Shown here in pieces: positions 10,842-23,300 of a DNA stretch of 64,000 nt. The first letter of the stretch is position 1. Every line of letters begins with the position of its first letter. The notes beneath the pieces were generated by a model. It was given only the letters and a program-made list of their open reading frames with translations, ran no database searches and had not been told where the DNA came from. This DNA is from Chimonanthus salicifolius (lineage: Eukaryota > Streptophyta > Magnoliopsida > Laurales > Calycanthaceae), in contig CM023538.1 in NCBI GenBank assembly GCA_013350335.1, forward strand, positions 46,804,201 to 46,868,200. The letters run 5' to 3'. The translations under genes and the position numbers were made by a program.

Positions 10842-11170
10842 GGGCCGTCTTGACACAAGTTGCGGCCTAAGGCAAAAATTTAAAATGAGGTCTTTTGGGT
10901 ATTTAACATATTATTATAAGTAATATTTAATTAAAATTTTAATTATATATAACAAAAATAATATATCTAAAATCTATTTTTCTTACTTTTTGAGAAGCAA
11001 AATTACTAAATAAATTTTTCTATTCAAATTTTGCTAAAAAATCATTTTCAATTGATAATATGACTAATTCACTTAATCTTTCTTGTGATATTGTTGATCG
11101 TAGGTAAGATTTTATCAATTTTAGTTTTGAAAAACTTATTTCTGCAAAAGCAATTGTTATTGGCAATGTT
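10842..11170 (-). pseudogene. hAT transposase C-terminal remnant with element end
   Basis: Minus strand, about 11170 down to 11030, translates to the C-terminal dimerisation region of a hAT transposase: AEISFSKLKLIKSYLRST, then SQERLSELVILSIEND. The diagnostic 'SKLKLIKSYLRSTMSQERL' type of motif belongs to the TTF-type zinc-finger/hAT-dimerisation proteins. Below it is an AT-rich 3' region, then the element terminus CAGGGCCGTCTTGAC with a CCTAAGGCAAAAATTT block (from 10842). Everything N-terminal of about 11170 is missing, so this is a dead 3' stub. It shares its terminus with 6789-6900. Confidence 0.8.
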
Positions 11171-12224
11171 ATCAGACTCGAACCGTCTCCCTTGGAAGGT
11201 TAGGCTAAATAAGGTCCAACCACGGTCAAACCCGGTCAAACCCATGCTATGAATATTATATTATAAATAATAATAAATTATTGATTAATGTTTAATTCAT
11301 GAGTTGGAATAAAATTTAGAGTAAACAATTTTTTTTATGAAAAATTAAAGTATGACTTTTACTAGTAAAATCAAGTGATTAAAAATTGAATTTTAGGTTC
11401 AGTTGTTTATCTTCTTATGGTTTACCATATATAATTTTAATTCAACATTATTTTGTTATGAATCATCTTAAAATAATTAAAAAGAAAAAAGAAAATACAC
11501 GAGTTGTAGTTATATATATATAAAGGCTAAATAGACTGAAAGTCGATTGACTTTTGTAACTTTTTGTAAAATCATAATAAAAAATTTAGCTTCGGTCGCT
11601 CCGGTAGGCTGATATATATTATATGTGTTTAGATTTATCAATGTATGGCAAGTTTGACGAGTCTCAAATTTAAATTGAAAAATAAACGTACTCAAATACC
11701 AAAATTCTACACTATATAATCTATTACTGTTCTTAATATTATTATAAATTATAAATAGACAACAAATAATCATATAATTACTTTTTATTTGAATTACCCA
11801 TTTTATAAATTTATATCAAATGAAAAACCTTAAAAATGAATTGAAAATTCCCATTTAACTAATCTAGAACCACATTTTATTGGGTCAAATATTTTGCCTC
11901 CCAACTATTCTATTTATTTATTTATATTTATAAAAAAATAAATGAGATTATAAAAAGATAATCTTTGAAACCTCTAAAATTGGTAATGTTTAAAAAAAAA
12001 AAAAAAACTAAAAAGGTGCTCACGACTCACGAGAGAGCTCTGTAAAATAAGCTCAGGTTAGAGTTTCTTCACGTGTGATTTTTTTGTTTTATCTTATTCT
12101 TCTCTCCCTCACCCCTCTCTCTTTGCTAACGGTGATAACCCTCAAAATCTTAGCCGCCGCCGCTCTCTGAGAGGATGACTAAAGCTTGTGTTTGGGGATT
12201 TCAAAAACTGAGGGGCTAAGGCGG
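11171..12224. other. AT-rich spacer, nothing recognised
   Basis: No gene or classified repeat. Short ORFs (for example 11510-11773) are low-complexity AT-rich translations. PolyA run near 11990; a short GC-richer patch near 12150. Confidence 0.5.
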
Positions 12225-12672
12225 CTGAGGAGCAATTTCGGCTTGGCATAATTTGAGCCAGAATGAAAAAAATCCAAAATAATCGAGTTTCGATTGACCC
12301 GGGAATTGATTGGGGTCATGTTCGATTTCAAATATCATGCCTGGATTAGAAATCGACTCTGCCCCAAGGTTAATACATAAAAGCCCGATTTTAGCCCAAA
12401 AGCTTAAATTTGAGCCACATTTATATCATATACAATTTTTGTTTTATAAAAAATACAAAATTTTCCTTGTAGGCCTAAAAAAATACTCTAGCCTTTTAGT
12501 TCACATATACATTTTGGGTTTGAAACCAGCCTCAATCCTTTCACATACAAATTCAGGTCGGGCTTGAGTTTGAATAGTACAGGTTAACTTCGGTCGCATC
12601 CTTAAATTGCAATTCTGGCCCAATTTTACATAGGCCCAAAACCTGGCATGATTCACCCAAGTTGCTGCCCTA
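12225..12672. repeat. Dispersed non-coding repeat, copy 1 (partner near 18440-18865)
   Basis: Several blocks recur in the same order near 18440-18865. Examples are a CCCAAAAGCTTAAATTTGAG-type block, a GCATCCTTAAATTGCAATT-type block and a terminal CACCCAAGTTGCTGCCCTA-type end. That end also resembles the right end of the MITE at 8576-8933 (ACCCAAGTTGTATCCTTA), so the three may share hAT-type termini. Left boundary uncertain. Confidence 0.45.
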
Positions 12673-12842
12673 ATTGGATCCAAAATAGTTTGTCTCATTT
12701 TCTTTAATTACTGTGTGGGGAATTTTAGAATGGCAAGGTAATCCCTTCTTCGTAAGTCAATCATCGAAAGAGAAAAGTAGTTTTAAATGAGATGTTGACC
12801 TGCATACTGGGTCACGTACTATTATCGACTTTCCTAAGTATG

Positions 12843-13068
12843 AGCCCACCAAATGACATGGCAAGAGACCTGTTGAAATGGTCTTCTCTTCAAGTCATAT
12901 TTTTAAAGCTTCAAAAGTTTGTCATTTTAAAAATCTTTTTAATCCCTAAACTTTATTGCCTTTAAAATATGACTTAAGCAATCCGACTAAGATGATTTTT
13001 GTTAGACAATCTATTGAAAGAAAAGACCATTGTAATGTGTCAATCACTACCTCATTTGATGAGCTCCA
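12843..13068. mobile_element. Foldback MITE candidate, about 226 bp
   Basis: The left arm (12843-12890, beginning AGCCCACCAAATGACATGG) and right arm (about 13020-13068, ending TCATTTGATGAGCTCC) are about 70 percent complementary. Inner arms also pair (CAAGTCATATTTTTAAAG at about 12890 with CTTTAAAATATGACTTAA at about 12960). Non-coding. No clear target-site duplication. Confidence 0.5.
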
Positions 13069-16000
13069 TGTTTAGATGTGCAAGACAATACCATACAAGC
13101 TAGTCCGCATGTGATCACCTGTAGAAAGTTAAAACCTAAAATACTCCTCTTTCAGAAATTGGACTCTCAAGTATGTTTAGCAACCAAGAGATAATAAGGT
13201 AGGAGATTTCAAAACTAAGAAAGTGGGAGAAAATCAATTAGGTTAGAATATTGGCATTTGGTAACCATAATCAATGTGCTGTGAAATTTTGGTAGATTCA
13301 AATATTTCTGTTTGGCATATATTTTGAAGATTTTGATATTTTAAATTTTTTACAAAGTGTACCCATTCACACAGAAACTATTAAAGTTATTTAAAAAGAT
13401 TCATTAACATTTATATTATCATGTCTACTTATTTTTAATTACAACTATTAATTAATAGTTAAACAAAAATTCTAGAAACTCATCCAAGTTTCTCGATTCA
13501 ATTGGATTTCAAATTGAGTCCAAATTTTGAATTTTTGAACACAGGGACACATTATGCTTACACAATTGAATCATCAAATTCTTGTCACTTAAATTAGATT
13601 AAATGACGTTTTATATTGAGATGGGGCTGATTAACCCTACAAAGTAAAAGACGTTATTCTTGATGTGAGAATTTAAAAGAAGATAGTCTAATTAAACATA
13701 TTAAAGCCAATACATTTAAACTAATTAAATAAACAGTTGAATGAAGTTCTTTATTAGTTATCAAAATTATTTGCTTAAATCAAATTGGTAAAAAACTTAT
13801 GTAAAATTAATATCATAATCATAATATTGATAATCAATAACTTCTTCTGTTACTGTCATTTTTCCTAATAAATTAATACAATATTAAAATTAAATTGTTA
13901 ACATGACTCATTTATGCCATATTCTAGTGTTCCCTTTTTTTAAAAAAAGAAAAAACCCTCTAATAAGACTTTTTCTATGGAGACTAAACATGGAGACTTC
14001 CCTTTAAATAGGTATTGGACTTCACGTAGGTGTGTGTAATGTAAAGACCATATAGTTTATTGTCTATGAAGTTTCAACTCTATTTATTCATTCTATCCAT
14101 TCATTTTAAACTTTAAAAATATAATAACTTGTACTCGTTCAAATATAAAGGTCAACATCATATGAATCATATTATCAATTAATAGTAAAACATTATATAC
14201 TTACATAAATATAATTATCTATCAAATGCACGCAATCAAAGTGGAGTTAGGAATGTCTCTCGTTACTAACCATATTGTGGGACTGATGTAATACTTCATC
14301 ATAATATCAGAGTTTATTGATTTAGAATCAATCATAGAATCTATCATTATTAAACTTTATGCTCGACAAATCCAAATGACATAACCACAGGATCTGAATC
14401 AATTAATGCTTGAAACACGGATCAATCTTAATGCGAAAATCATAAACATAATAATAATAAGACATACCCTGATCCATTAATGAAGAAGAGTAAGGTTTGA
14501 TCTTCTCTTTGATGTGTTGAGGCTTCCTGAAATCCAAAAAGAAGAGAAAATACCCACTTTGGAGTTTCTACCTCTTTTCTCTTTAATGCTCTCTCCCAAT
14601 TTCATGAATAGTATTTTTGATACTGAGGTTGTCTTCAGTTGATGGATAATTATGGAGGACCCCTAAGGCAATTAGAACTTTCCATTCCTACTTCTCATCA
14701 AAATAGAAAACTAATCCTCTTCAGAACTCTCCTAAAATAGGCTTTTCTTATTTAAAAACAGTTTTCCTAATTTAAAATCCTCTTTGTGGAGCCTCAAATT
14801 TAATGTAGGTTATGGATAGTCTTACAACTGATGCACTATCTATTGCAAAGAGAGAGATAGGATGTAATGACATGGAAATGATATTATGGTTGGATGGTTG
14901 AGGGAGAAAGTTAAAGAGCCCGGGTCAGAGTGAGAGAGCATCTGAGTGAGAAGAAATAGAGAGATGGCAGACTAAGAGTGGAAGAGAGAAAGAGAACCTA
15001 GAGATGGAAGTGGCTAAAGTGTAATAGAGAGCTGGAGACTCATCCTAAGTTCTGTGTCTCTCTGAAAAATGAAGACCAAAATCTACTCAAATTGGAGGAT
15101 TGACGTATAAAGGGTATTCCTGAAAATTTCAATCTCCTCCTTTTTTTAGAAGATTAGATTTTATTTTCTCATTTACCAGATGGAAGAAATTTAATATACA
15201 GGTACAAAAAGATCAGAACTTTCAATACATTGAGGTAGGACACACATATCACAAGTGGACCCCTTCCATTTTTAATTATTTATTTGTTTTTCTAGTTAGC
15301 AAGTTGGTAGGTGCCTTATTCTTCGTTTTGTGTTGTGATCGGTCTCCTAATGTGTCATGGATTCCCATATGTAGTTAGAAGGGTTTTGTTTCTCAAAATA
15401 TTGTAATGAAATAAAAAATTAATTAGTTTTCCCTCTTCTATCTTTCTTCTTTTTTGCTGTAGGTTTTTTTTATTGTCCGGCGAAGACGGATCTCTATTTT
15501 GTTGGATCAAAGAGCTGGTGTGCATCGCTCTCACATCAACATGATTATCGAACACTATCGTACATGAAATGAACCATATTATTTTGATGGAGCTATTAAT
15601 ATTGCAATGTGATATTTATTGGAAATACATTTTTTAATTTTAAAGTTTATTAAATTTATTTTAATCGCATTAGTTAAGTTATAATTTCCAATTTATAAAA
15701 TTTAAAATTAGTAGTAATTTAATATGCTGAAAATTTGAGATATTTAAAAGATATAATTTGATAGATCCAATAAAAATGATCCTGTGTTCGTTCAATCTTC
15801 AAATATTGACCTTTTAATAGACTAACCATTTTCACTACTAGTTAACTCAACGATAAAAAATTATATTGATCAATCTATGAGAGAGTGTGGACTGCTCTCT
15901 GTCTTACTCGTTATTCAATTGGGAAATTTTTAAAAGGATCCTATCATTTAAGTTTATTTGGAAAAAGTCTCCCAATTTTATAATTCAATAGAAGTCACTA

Positions 16001-16619
16001 ATTTCTTATTAGAAATTTAATAGGACCTATAACTATGTTAACTAAAGGTCAACTTCCTTTTGTAAATTATCGCACATAGTTTATACCAAGTGAAATATTT
16101 TATAAAATCTTTATGAGATAGTATTTTCATCTATTTTATTTTTTACATTAATTATATGTTGAGTAATTGGCATACTTCTAATTTTATCATAATCAGAGCT
16201 ATTTTCACCCTTAGATTAAATCTAAGAGTGCCCGCCAACTTTGATTTTTAAAAATTCAATGCTCTAGTTGTCTGCTTTAGTTGATTTTTAACCCATAAAA
16301 TTATTTTTCATCATTATACTCACTAACTGGTATTCACCTTCAAGTGAGCCTCACGATATCCATTAAAACAATCTTAAGGAAAAAATAATTTACCATTAAT
16401 GAAGAGACTTTTATAGAATATTTATAAAAAATTAAGGGCCTTTTTAATTATGAAAAATATATAGGTTTTTTTAAAATAAATTCAAAAGATAAAAGACCAT
16501 ATTAGATAAAGCCCTATTCAATTTTAGATTTTTTAATAGAAGTTTATATTGCGGGGACCTAAAGGCACATTAATTAAAATATATCAGTAGTGAAACTGAA
16601 CATCTTACAACATCTTACA
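13069..16619. other. Long AT-rich intergenic stretch, nothing recognised
   Basis: No ORF above 66 residues, no splice-compatible exon series and no recognised domain. A purine-rich (GAGA) patch lies at about 14850-15010. The 66-residue ORF at 15355-15555 shows no feature. Confidence 0.5.
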
Positions 16620-16688
16620 ACGTTAATGTATAGAATGCTTATGCCTTTTAGAAAGTAATACAATATATAGCATTCTATATATTAACGT
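16620..16688. repeat. Short perfect-arm hairpin
   Basis: ACGTTAATGTATAGAATGC (16620-16638) faces GCATTCTATATATTAACGT (16670-16688) with a single mismatch over 19 bp and a 31-base loop. It could be a tiny MITE or a structured remnant. There is no T-run that would suggest Pol III termination. Confidence 0.7.
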
Positions 16689-16944
16689 CTTGGGATTCTC
16701 TATTATGAAGAAATAAAAAAAACGCATTCTACATATTATACTATTATATTTAGTTCAAATTAGCCTTTCTAAAATCTACTAACATCTGATTTACTGTTGA
16801 GAAGTAGATAGTCAAATTTTAAATTAATGTCTTCACATAATTTATTTTATAATCTTAAATTTATATAAAATTAATTTTAATAATACATTCTATCATTTAA
16901 TAAAATCATGTGCAATTTGATCGTGTGTTCTCTTGTAATTTTGA

Positions 16945-17330
16945 AAAGCTTCTACGGTGGAGATTATGTTGCACAAGGGGTGGAAAATTCAAACACCCTG
17001 AGATATCGGCCGACATCTCAGCCAATAAATTTCTCTCTCCTCTTTTTTTTTTTTTAAATATCGGTATTTTTTCTGAATTAAAAAATAAATAAATAACTCA
17101 AAAGGAAGCTGGTTTGTTTTTTAAAAATTTGAAAATGAAAATATCGGTCGATATCTGGGCCAATATTGGTCCAATATCGGCCGAGATATCAACTCAGACC
17201 TACCATTGTTTTGATTTTTTTTTTTTTAAAAGAAAACACCTATATTATGAATATCGACCGATATCACCAATATATATCGGCTTATATATCAGCCATATCG
17301 ATCGATAAATACTATATATATATATGACTT
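16945..17330. repeat. Palindromic GATATCGGCC-type repeat cluster
   Basis: Many overlapping variants of ATATCGGCCGATATC occur (near 17000, 17145, 17175, 17255 and 17290), separated by T-rich spacers. A related cluster with TATCGATCGATACGATCGAG lies at 45700-45930. The motifs are self-complementary, so the region could fold many ways. The family is not recognised. Confidence 0.6.
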
Positions 17331-17814
17331 AGTGGCTCTACTTAAAAAAAAAAAAAAAAAGGGTTCTTCAATTAGAATTTGACAAATGAGAAAATAAAAA
17401 ATAAAATAACTTAATTAGCTTCCTTCCGCTCCAAGCAAACTTTAAGATAGAGACAAACTTCTACTTCCTTTGACTAACCAAACTTGAATTATAAGGAAAT
17501 AATTTCTTTCCTAAAGATGTCGACCGTGTAAATGGGTACTTGGAAGCCGAAATATAAAAATAAGGCCTTGACCCATCATATATAGGGCTTGGATCTGAAA
17601 ACCTAAATTAAGATCCATTAACTATTTCAAAGTAGCCTTTTTATCCATCAATTTTTTATAAAATTCAAGGATGGTAAACCCAATTCTCTATTTTTTTTTT
17701 ATAGATGCATTTATTATTTTAGATGCACTTAGCATAAAAAAATTATGAAGCGGACTTTAGGAGCAAAACTTTAAGGTCTTAAAAAATTATAAACTGCTCA
17801 AATTGATTCATTTA

Positions 17815-18430
17815 TTAAAGAGTTTGACATAAAGTAATTTTAGATGAGTTTACATAACCTGACCCATTTATTAAATAGATTAAACAAACTCAACTAAACT
17901 TTAATAAGTTAACCCAACTCAACCCATTTACAAAGTGGGTCAAGCCAAAGGGTCCTAATGCACTTGATCAATGCAGATGATCAAGTTTAAATGAGTTAAC
18001 CAACTTGACTCATTTATTAAAAGCCTGACTAACTTGATCATACCAAACTTGACCCACTTATTAAATGAGTTGGCTAATCCTGAGGGTTGATCCTACTCAT
18101 ACACGACCCACATGTAAATTTAAAAAAAAAAAAATTCTTTATCACACAAGTTAAATGGATCCAAGTATTCAAATAAGCTTCCCATATATGAAATGGCTGA
18201 CCTAACCCAAACTATTTATGGGTTGATCCCACTCAAAGCGACCCATTTTTTAAATAGGTTATTCCAACCTGAATAATTCTAAATAGGCCAATCTGATCCA
18301 CAGTTTAAATAACTTATTTATTAAATGAGTCAACCTACTTAGTTCATTTATTAACGGTAGACCAACATAATAAATATCAATGTTGTCTTATTTATTAAAT
18401 TAGTTAACTCAACCTCACTCAACATAAGAG
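17815..18430. repeat. Imperfect array of ACCCATTTATTAAATGGGT-like units
   Basis: Variants of ACCCATTTATTAAATGAGT recur many times at irregular spacing (near 17861, 17935, 18008, 18055, 18243, 18310 and 18345). Each is itself near-palindromic. No coding sequence. Class unknown. Confidence 0.6.
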
Positions 18431-18439
18431 TGCCACTTA

Positions 18440-18865
18440 GGTCATGAATAATCCTAGATCGCTTGAAAGAACTTTAACCAAAAAAATTTGGTACCAAATT
18501 AGAATTTGGGCAAAGCCTAGTACATGAAACCCAAGTTTAGCCTGAAAGTCCAAATTTGAACAACAATTGAGAAAATATAATTTTATTCAATTAATATTTT
18601 GTATAAATATAAAATTTATGTAATATATAATTGAATAATATAAAAGATATTTGTTATTTGTTTCAGGACCAAACAAGCTCAAACACGGATATGTAAACAT
18701 ATACATTTCGACTTTGAAATCATGCTTAAGTCTTACAAATAAATTTGTGTTGAGCTCAAATTCGGCTAATTAGGATAACCTACGGTTGTGATTGGGCTGA
18801 AGCCCTTTAAATGCAATTTAGGCCGAAGCTTCAGTAAATCAAAATCTGACCTGACCCACCTAAGT
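18440..18865. repeat. Dispersed non-coding repeat, copy 2
   Basis: Ordered blocks match 12225-12672 (see that entry), ending CACCTAAGTTGCAG. Boundaries are approximate and divergence is high. Confidence 0.4.
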
Positions 18866-19147
18866 TGCAGTTCTAACTCGAGATATTTATTAACAAATTT
18901 TTCTTCATATAGATCAGTAGTAAACATGTGAAAACTTTTAAGGTTATAAATCAAATGTCCACTAACCCTTTTCCATCAAAATTCATTTTCATATTAGAAT
19001 TCATTTTTCCAGTAATCAGGTATAGAAATATTAGTAATTTCTTTCCACTTTTTTACGTGTGGAAAACATGCACTAAATGTCTTTGCCCTGCCTCATTTAC
19101 TGCTCTGGGTTGGTGTTTTGATCTTTACTTGGGCTGAGTTTGTACGA

Positions 19148-19341
19148 GGGGTGTAAGGGTCATGAAATTATCATTCATTACCCTTTTTTGATAACTAAGA
19201 GGTAAGGATAAAATTTCAAATTTTTTATCCTCATTTCTCACTTTCGAAAACCCTTTTCTTCCAAGGAGTTTTCATATTACCTGGAGTAACTTTTGGTCAA
19301 GAGTAATTCCAGATAACCTCTACAAAATTTACCCTAAACCC
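19148..19341. mobile_element. Mutator-like MITE candidate, 194 bp
   Basis: A perfect 9-bp direct repeat TTTGTACGA lies at 19139-19147 and 19342-19350, the length typical of Mutator-like elements. The ends are weakly inverted (GGGGTGTAAGGGT left, GGGTTTAGGGTAA on the opposite strand at right). Non-coding. Confidence 0.5.
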
Positions 19342-19350
19342 TTTGTACGA

Positions 19351-20276
19351 CAGAGAGTCGGTGAGGATGGAGTAAGGGGGAAACTAAAGGGGCTGTTGTA
19401 CAAACCAGGGTTGCTTGAGAAGGAAGCCCACTCTCAGATCTTTGATTTAAACTGCCTGTTATAAAATGAGTGTCGTCATCAATTAGCGTTGACTTTCTCC
19501 AATTAGCACCGCTAATTGCTGAATTTTACTATAATTAATTTTGCCTTTCTTTTTCATTCTTCTATTCTTTTTCTATATTTTATTTTCTTTTTTTGTCACT
19601 TGTATTTTTTTTCTCTATAATTACAATATTCAATTGGTCTCTCCTTGATTGAGGAAGACAGACAAATCTCCAGTGTCAATTTCTAATATCATCAAAAGAG
19701 TTTGCTGGTTTTGTTGGTGCCAAGAACTCTGAAGATTCACTTCAGGAAGAAGTGGGTACATTTCTTGTGTTGTGTACCCATTTATTTCTTGTTTTTAAAA
19801 TGTTTCTGTTGTAGCTTTAAAGGGACCCTGAACACATCTAACATTGAATTCACCCTTTGACATTGAAAGCTAGATTGTGCACACTGAAATTGTAGATTGT
19901 AGTTCCACATATAGTTACAAATTTTGAAATGGCTGACCAAAGTAAAAATCATTGGATAATCGACTGCAGAAGGCAGTCCAAAAGGGAAGCATGAATGATT
20001 ATGTTGAGTGACAACAATACCATGAAAGGGTAATCAATCTTCATTATTTCTAATCAAGTTGAAGACTTAATAATTGCTTTGGATTATTAGAGTCCACTAA
20101 TATGCTCAACTACACAACCCAGTTACATCGTTCTGGAAACACAGCTATTTACAGAAAATGACTCGATGGCTGATTCTAATTTGAAACCTGAAAACAATAT
20201 GAATCTCGCAGCCATCTCTTTCCATGCAAAGTTGGATCCACTGTGTAATTAAGAAAACTTCATTTTTTACGAAGAG
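19351..20276. other. Downstream region of the ferredoxin/TPR gene
   Basis: Non-coding as far as can be seen. It must hold the 3' UTR and poly(A) site of the minus-strand gene ending at 20277, but no canonical AATAAA is evident within the first 200 bases past the stop. Confidence 0.5.
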
Positions 20277-20330
20277 TTAAGCTGAAATGTTTACTGGGGC
20301 AAGTTTCTCTCGCAGCTTTGCCACCCGTGC
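20277..20330 (-). CDS. Exon 5 (last) of the ferredoxin/TPR gene
   Basis: The acceptor reads ACTTACAG|GCA. It codes for ARVAKLREKLAPVNISA and a TAA stop at 20277-20279. Confidence 0.85.
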   Translation of the reverse strand, partial: ARVAKLREKLAPVNISA

Positions 20331-23300
20331 CTGTAAGTGGATAAAAATCAGTAGAAATGCAAACCATGATCAATGAGAAATGGGATTAAAATGGTAAAAT
20401 AAAGTGGATGTTCACTGCATCTCTAAAATCTCCCAACAAGTATGAAGTTTGAAGATGAAAGAACGATTACAAATTGAAATGTATCCCAACATCATAGGTT
20501 AAGGCAGTGCAAACCAGTACGTGGTCCTCATTGACTTGATTCTAGGACCTTACTCCTTTAATGGGTAGATTTCCCTCTTGCTCTATCATTAGAGTAAGCA
20601 AAGTGAACCCATTGTCATTGTTGTCGTACAAACCACCGTTTAACCATGCCATGAGTTGTATTACCATAAAAAATGTCATTGTAGCAAATTTCTCATCATA
20701 TAGTTATTTAGGAAAATCTTCACTAGAATATCTTAATATATACAATTAGCCAATTGGAAAGATGTGAAAGACTAATATATATTTTTTGAACTTAATATAT
20801 ACATAAAGTTATCTTACAAGATGTATTGAATATTTAGGTACAATCGTAGAGATGGGTGGAGCATGATTTGGATGTAGTTGGTAGGGTTCTCTGTGTTAAG
20901 GGGAGTACCAATTCAACTAAAATGGTCTCTGTAAGACAACATATGGTCTAGCAATGCTCTATAGAATAACTTCTTTTGGAAATGGCAACAAATTTTATCG
21001 ATGAGACACAAGGAGTGCACCAAAAACTTAAACTTCATAGCTGAAATTGAGAAGAAAGCGGCAAAAATGCCAAATACAAGAATAAATAAATAAATAAAAC
21101 AAGGCTAAATTACAAATGAAAAGCAAAGCAACAACAATTAACCAATGCCAATGCTCTCCTTCCAAGCTCGAAATAAATATAATTCAAGAGTTCCATCAAA
21201 CTCTTTCAAAGTTAACATCCAAAATATATATATATACCAAAGGCTTGAGGGCCCACCGAAGAACATCCATGAGTGGGATGGAACTAATAGTGAACCAGGC
21301 AAAACCCAACCCACACTGAAAGAAAAATACCGTTCCACACCTAAGGGGTTGACATCCTTAGTTGCATTTTAGCAAAGAGTGCAAACACTAACCATGACAA
21401 AGTGCCTTGTACGAATGTTGTCACAAGCAAGAACTTTGCCAAGACCAGTGCCTAGCTACAGGGAATAACTTAGGATGGATCTTTAGAAAGACCAGATAGC
21501 TTGATTTACTAAAGAGATGGAAGAACCGTTTAATTATGAATATGCCCATCGAGGATGGTGCCCAATTGAAGATAAGGAGGCCCAAATGCACAAAATCGAT
21601 GAAATTGCTCTCCAATTCTATAATGGAGCGAAGAGAGGGCCTCATGTGCATCATAATGGACCCACATACGTCAGATTTGAAACACATTCGAACCAGCTAT
21701 GAACTAAGACCTGTTTGGCTCTGTTTTGTGCCTCAAAAGACCATGATTTCAGTCCATTTGCTACCAACACAGTGGACATCCGAATTCCACATCAGATGCG
21801 ACATCAATGCTGACATGGATAACAACATGGTTAAGGAATCTCTCCAAATTTGAAGGATTTTGGCGCATACAGCGTCTGGGCCTGCTTGACCAAATTAGAA
21901 AGCCCAGATTTAGCAAGAAAACCTTGCTGCGCGTGAACCAGATTTCTGGGCCTGATAGAACGAAATTGGAGCAGCATTTAAATCCAACAGAATTTTGAAT
22001 AATGGCTAGGAATGGCTGCTGAGTTTTAGCAGGGATCAGGATTGATGTGCAGGCTAGATTTTGAATCAGATTGGCCCTGGATTTGGGAAGCTGTTTGCAA
22101 GGCAAGAATCCAGGTTTGAAGGCTGAGATTTGAAGCCTGTTTTCGCCCCAATATACAGCAGATTATATTTTATTTTTCTATTTTTAATGCAATTAGTGAT
22201 ATAATAAATCCAACTGGCAACCAGCCATTGGATAGTCTTTAAGTTAGCAATAAGCCCATTTAGACAGGCCCTAGGCGTGCCAGGGCAATCACTTAGCAAG
22301 TTTTGATATTTATATATTATTTTTCCTGGTCTTTTGTTGCTTGAAAGGCTATAAATTCAATCCTGGATCGAATGTTGTAAGCACATGTTGAAGTGAAGTT
22401 AATTTGACTGTCGTTTTGTCGCTTGAAAGGCTAAATTCAAGCCTTGGTCAAATGTTGTAAGCACAAGATGCAGTGAAGTTAATTTGGTTTGAAGCTAAGG
22501 CTTTGTGGAGTCTCTCCAAGTAGGTGAGTTCTTTGGATTTCTTTTGAATTTTAATTTGTGTTTGTATTTAAATTACTTGTAATTCAAGTGTTGGTTAGTC
22601 TTTACATGGTGAATGTTGAATGTTCATGTCTTGCATCCAATTGCGGATTGAAATTGAATTCCAAAACCAAATTGGTTCTTAAGAAGGTTCTTCAATTTTC
22701 AATTCAAATTAGTGATAGAATTGAATTCATTGATGCATTTCGTTTAAGAGTTACATTTAATTTGGATCTAATTAATTGCATTAAATCGTTGCGTTCGAAT
22801 TCCCAATTCATGTTCATATTGAATTCTCAGAACACCTAATTTCATTGGTGAAATTGATCACCAATTTATTTTATTCTTTGAGCAGTAACCAAGATCATCA
22901 ATTTATCCCGGTGAAATTAGAGTCATCTCTTTCTTTCTTGAGTAAAAGTGAGTGAGAGTTAGAATTTCGAGGTCTTTATCATTGAGATCTTTGATTCAAA
23001 TTGTAGAATTTAGATCTAAAACTTATCTTAAGTTGAGGGTTTAAAGAAGTGTCGGAAATTTCTAACATCTTCATTGGTTGGATTTATGAGATTTCTTACA
23101 GTTATAACCTTGGCCGTCATCAATTTGATAATTTTTTTTTATAAAAGCAATCATAAATAGCAAAGTATCATTTGCAAACTGCAAATAAGAAATGATTGGC
23201 TCACCAAAATCACCTCAAAACCTATTAATAGCTCCAATCTCCCTTGCCTTGATAGTCAACTACTAAATCCTTCAGCTACTGTTGTAAAAATGAAAGGCGA

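Noticed and set aside
21116..22299. Overlapping ORFs on both strands in intron 4
   Set aside because: Up to 114 codons but mutually overlapping, no domain, inside an intron of a well-supported gene.
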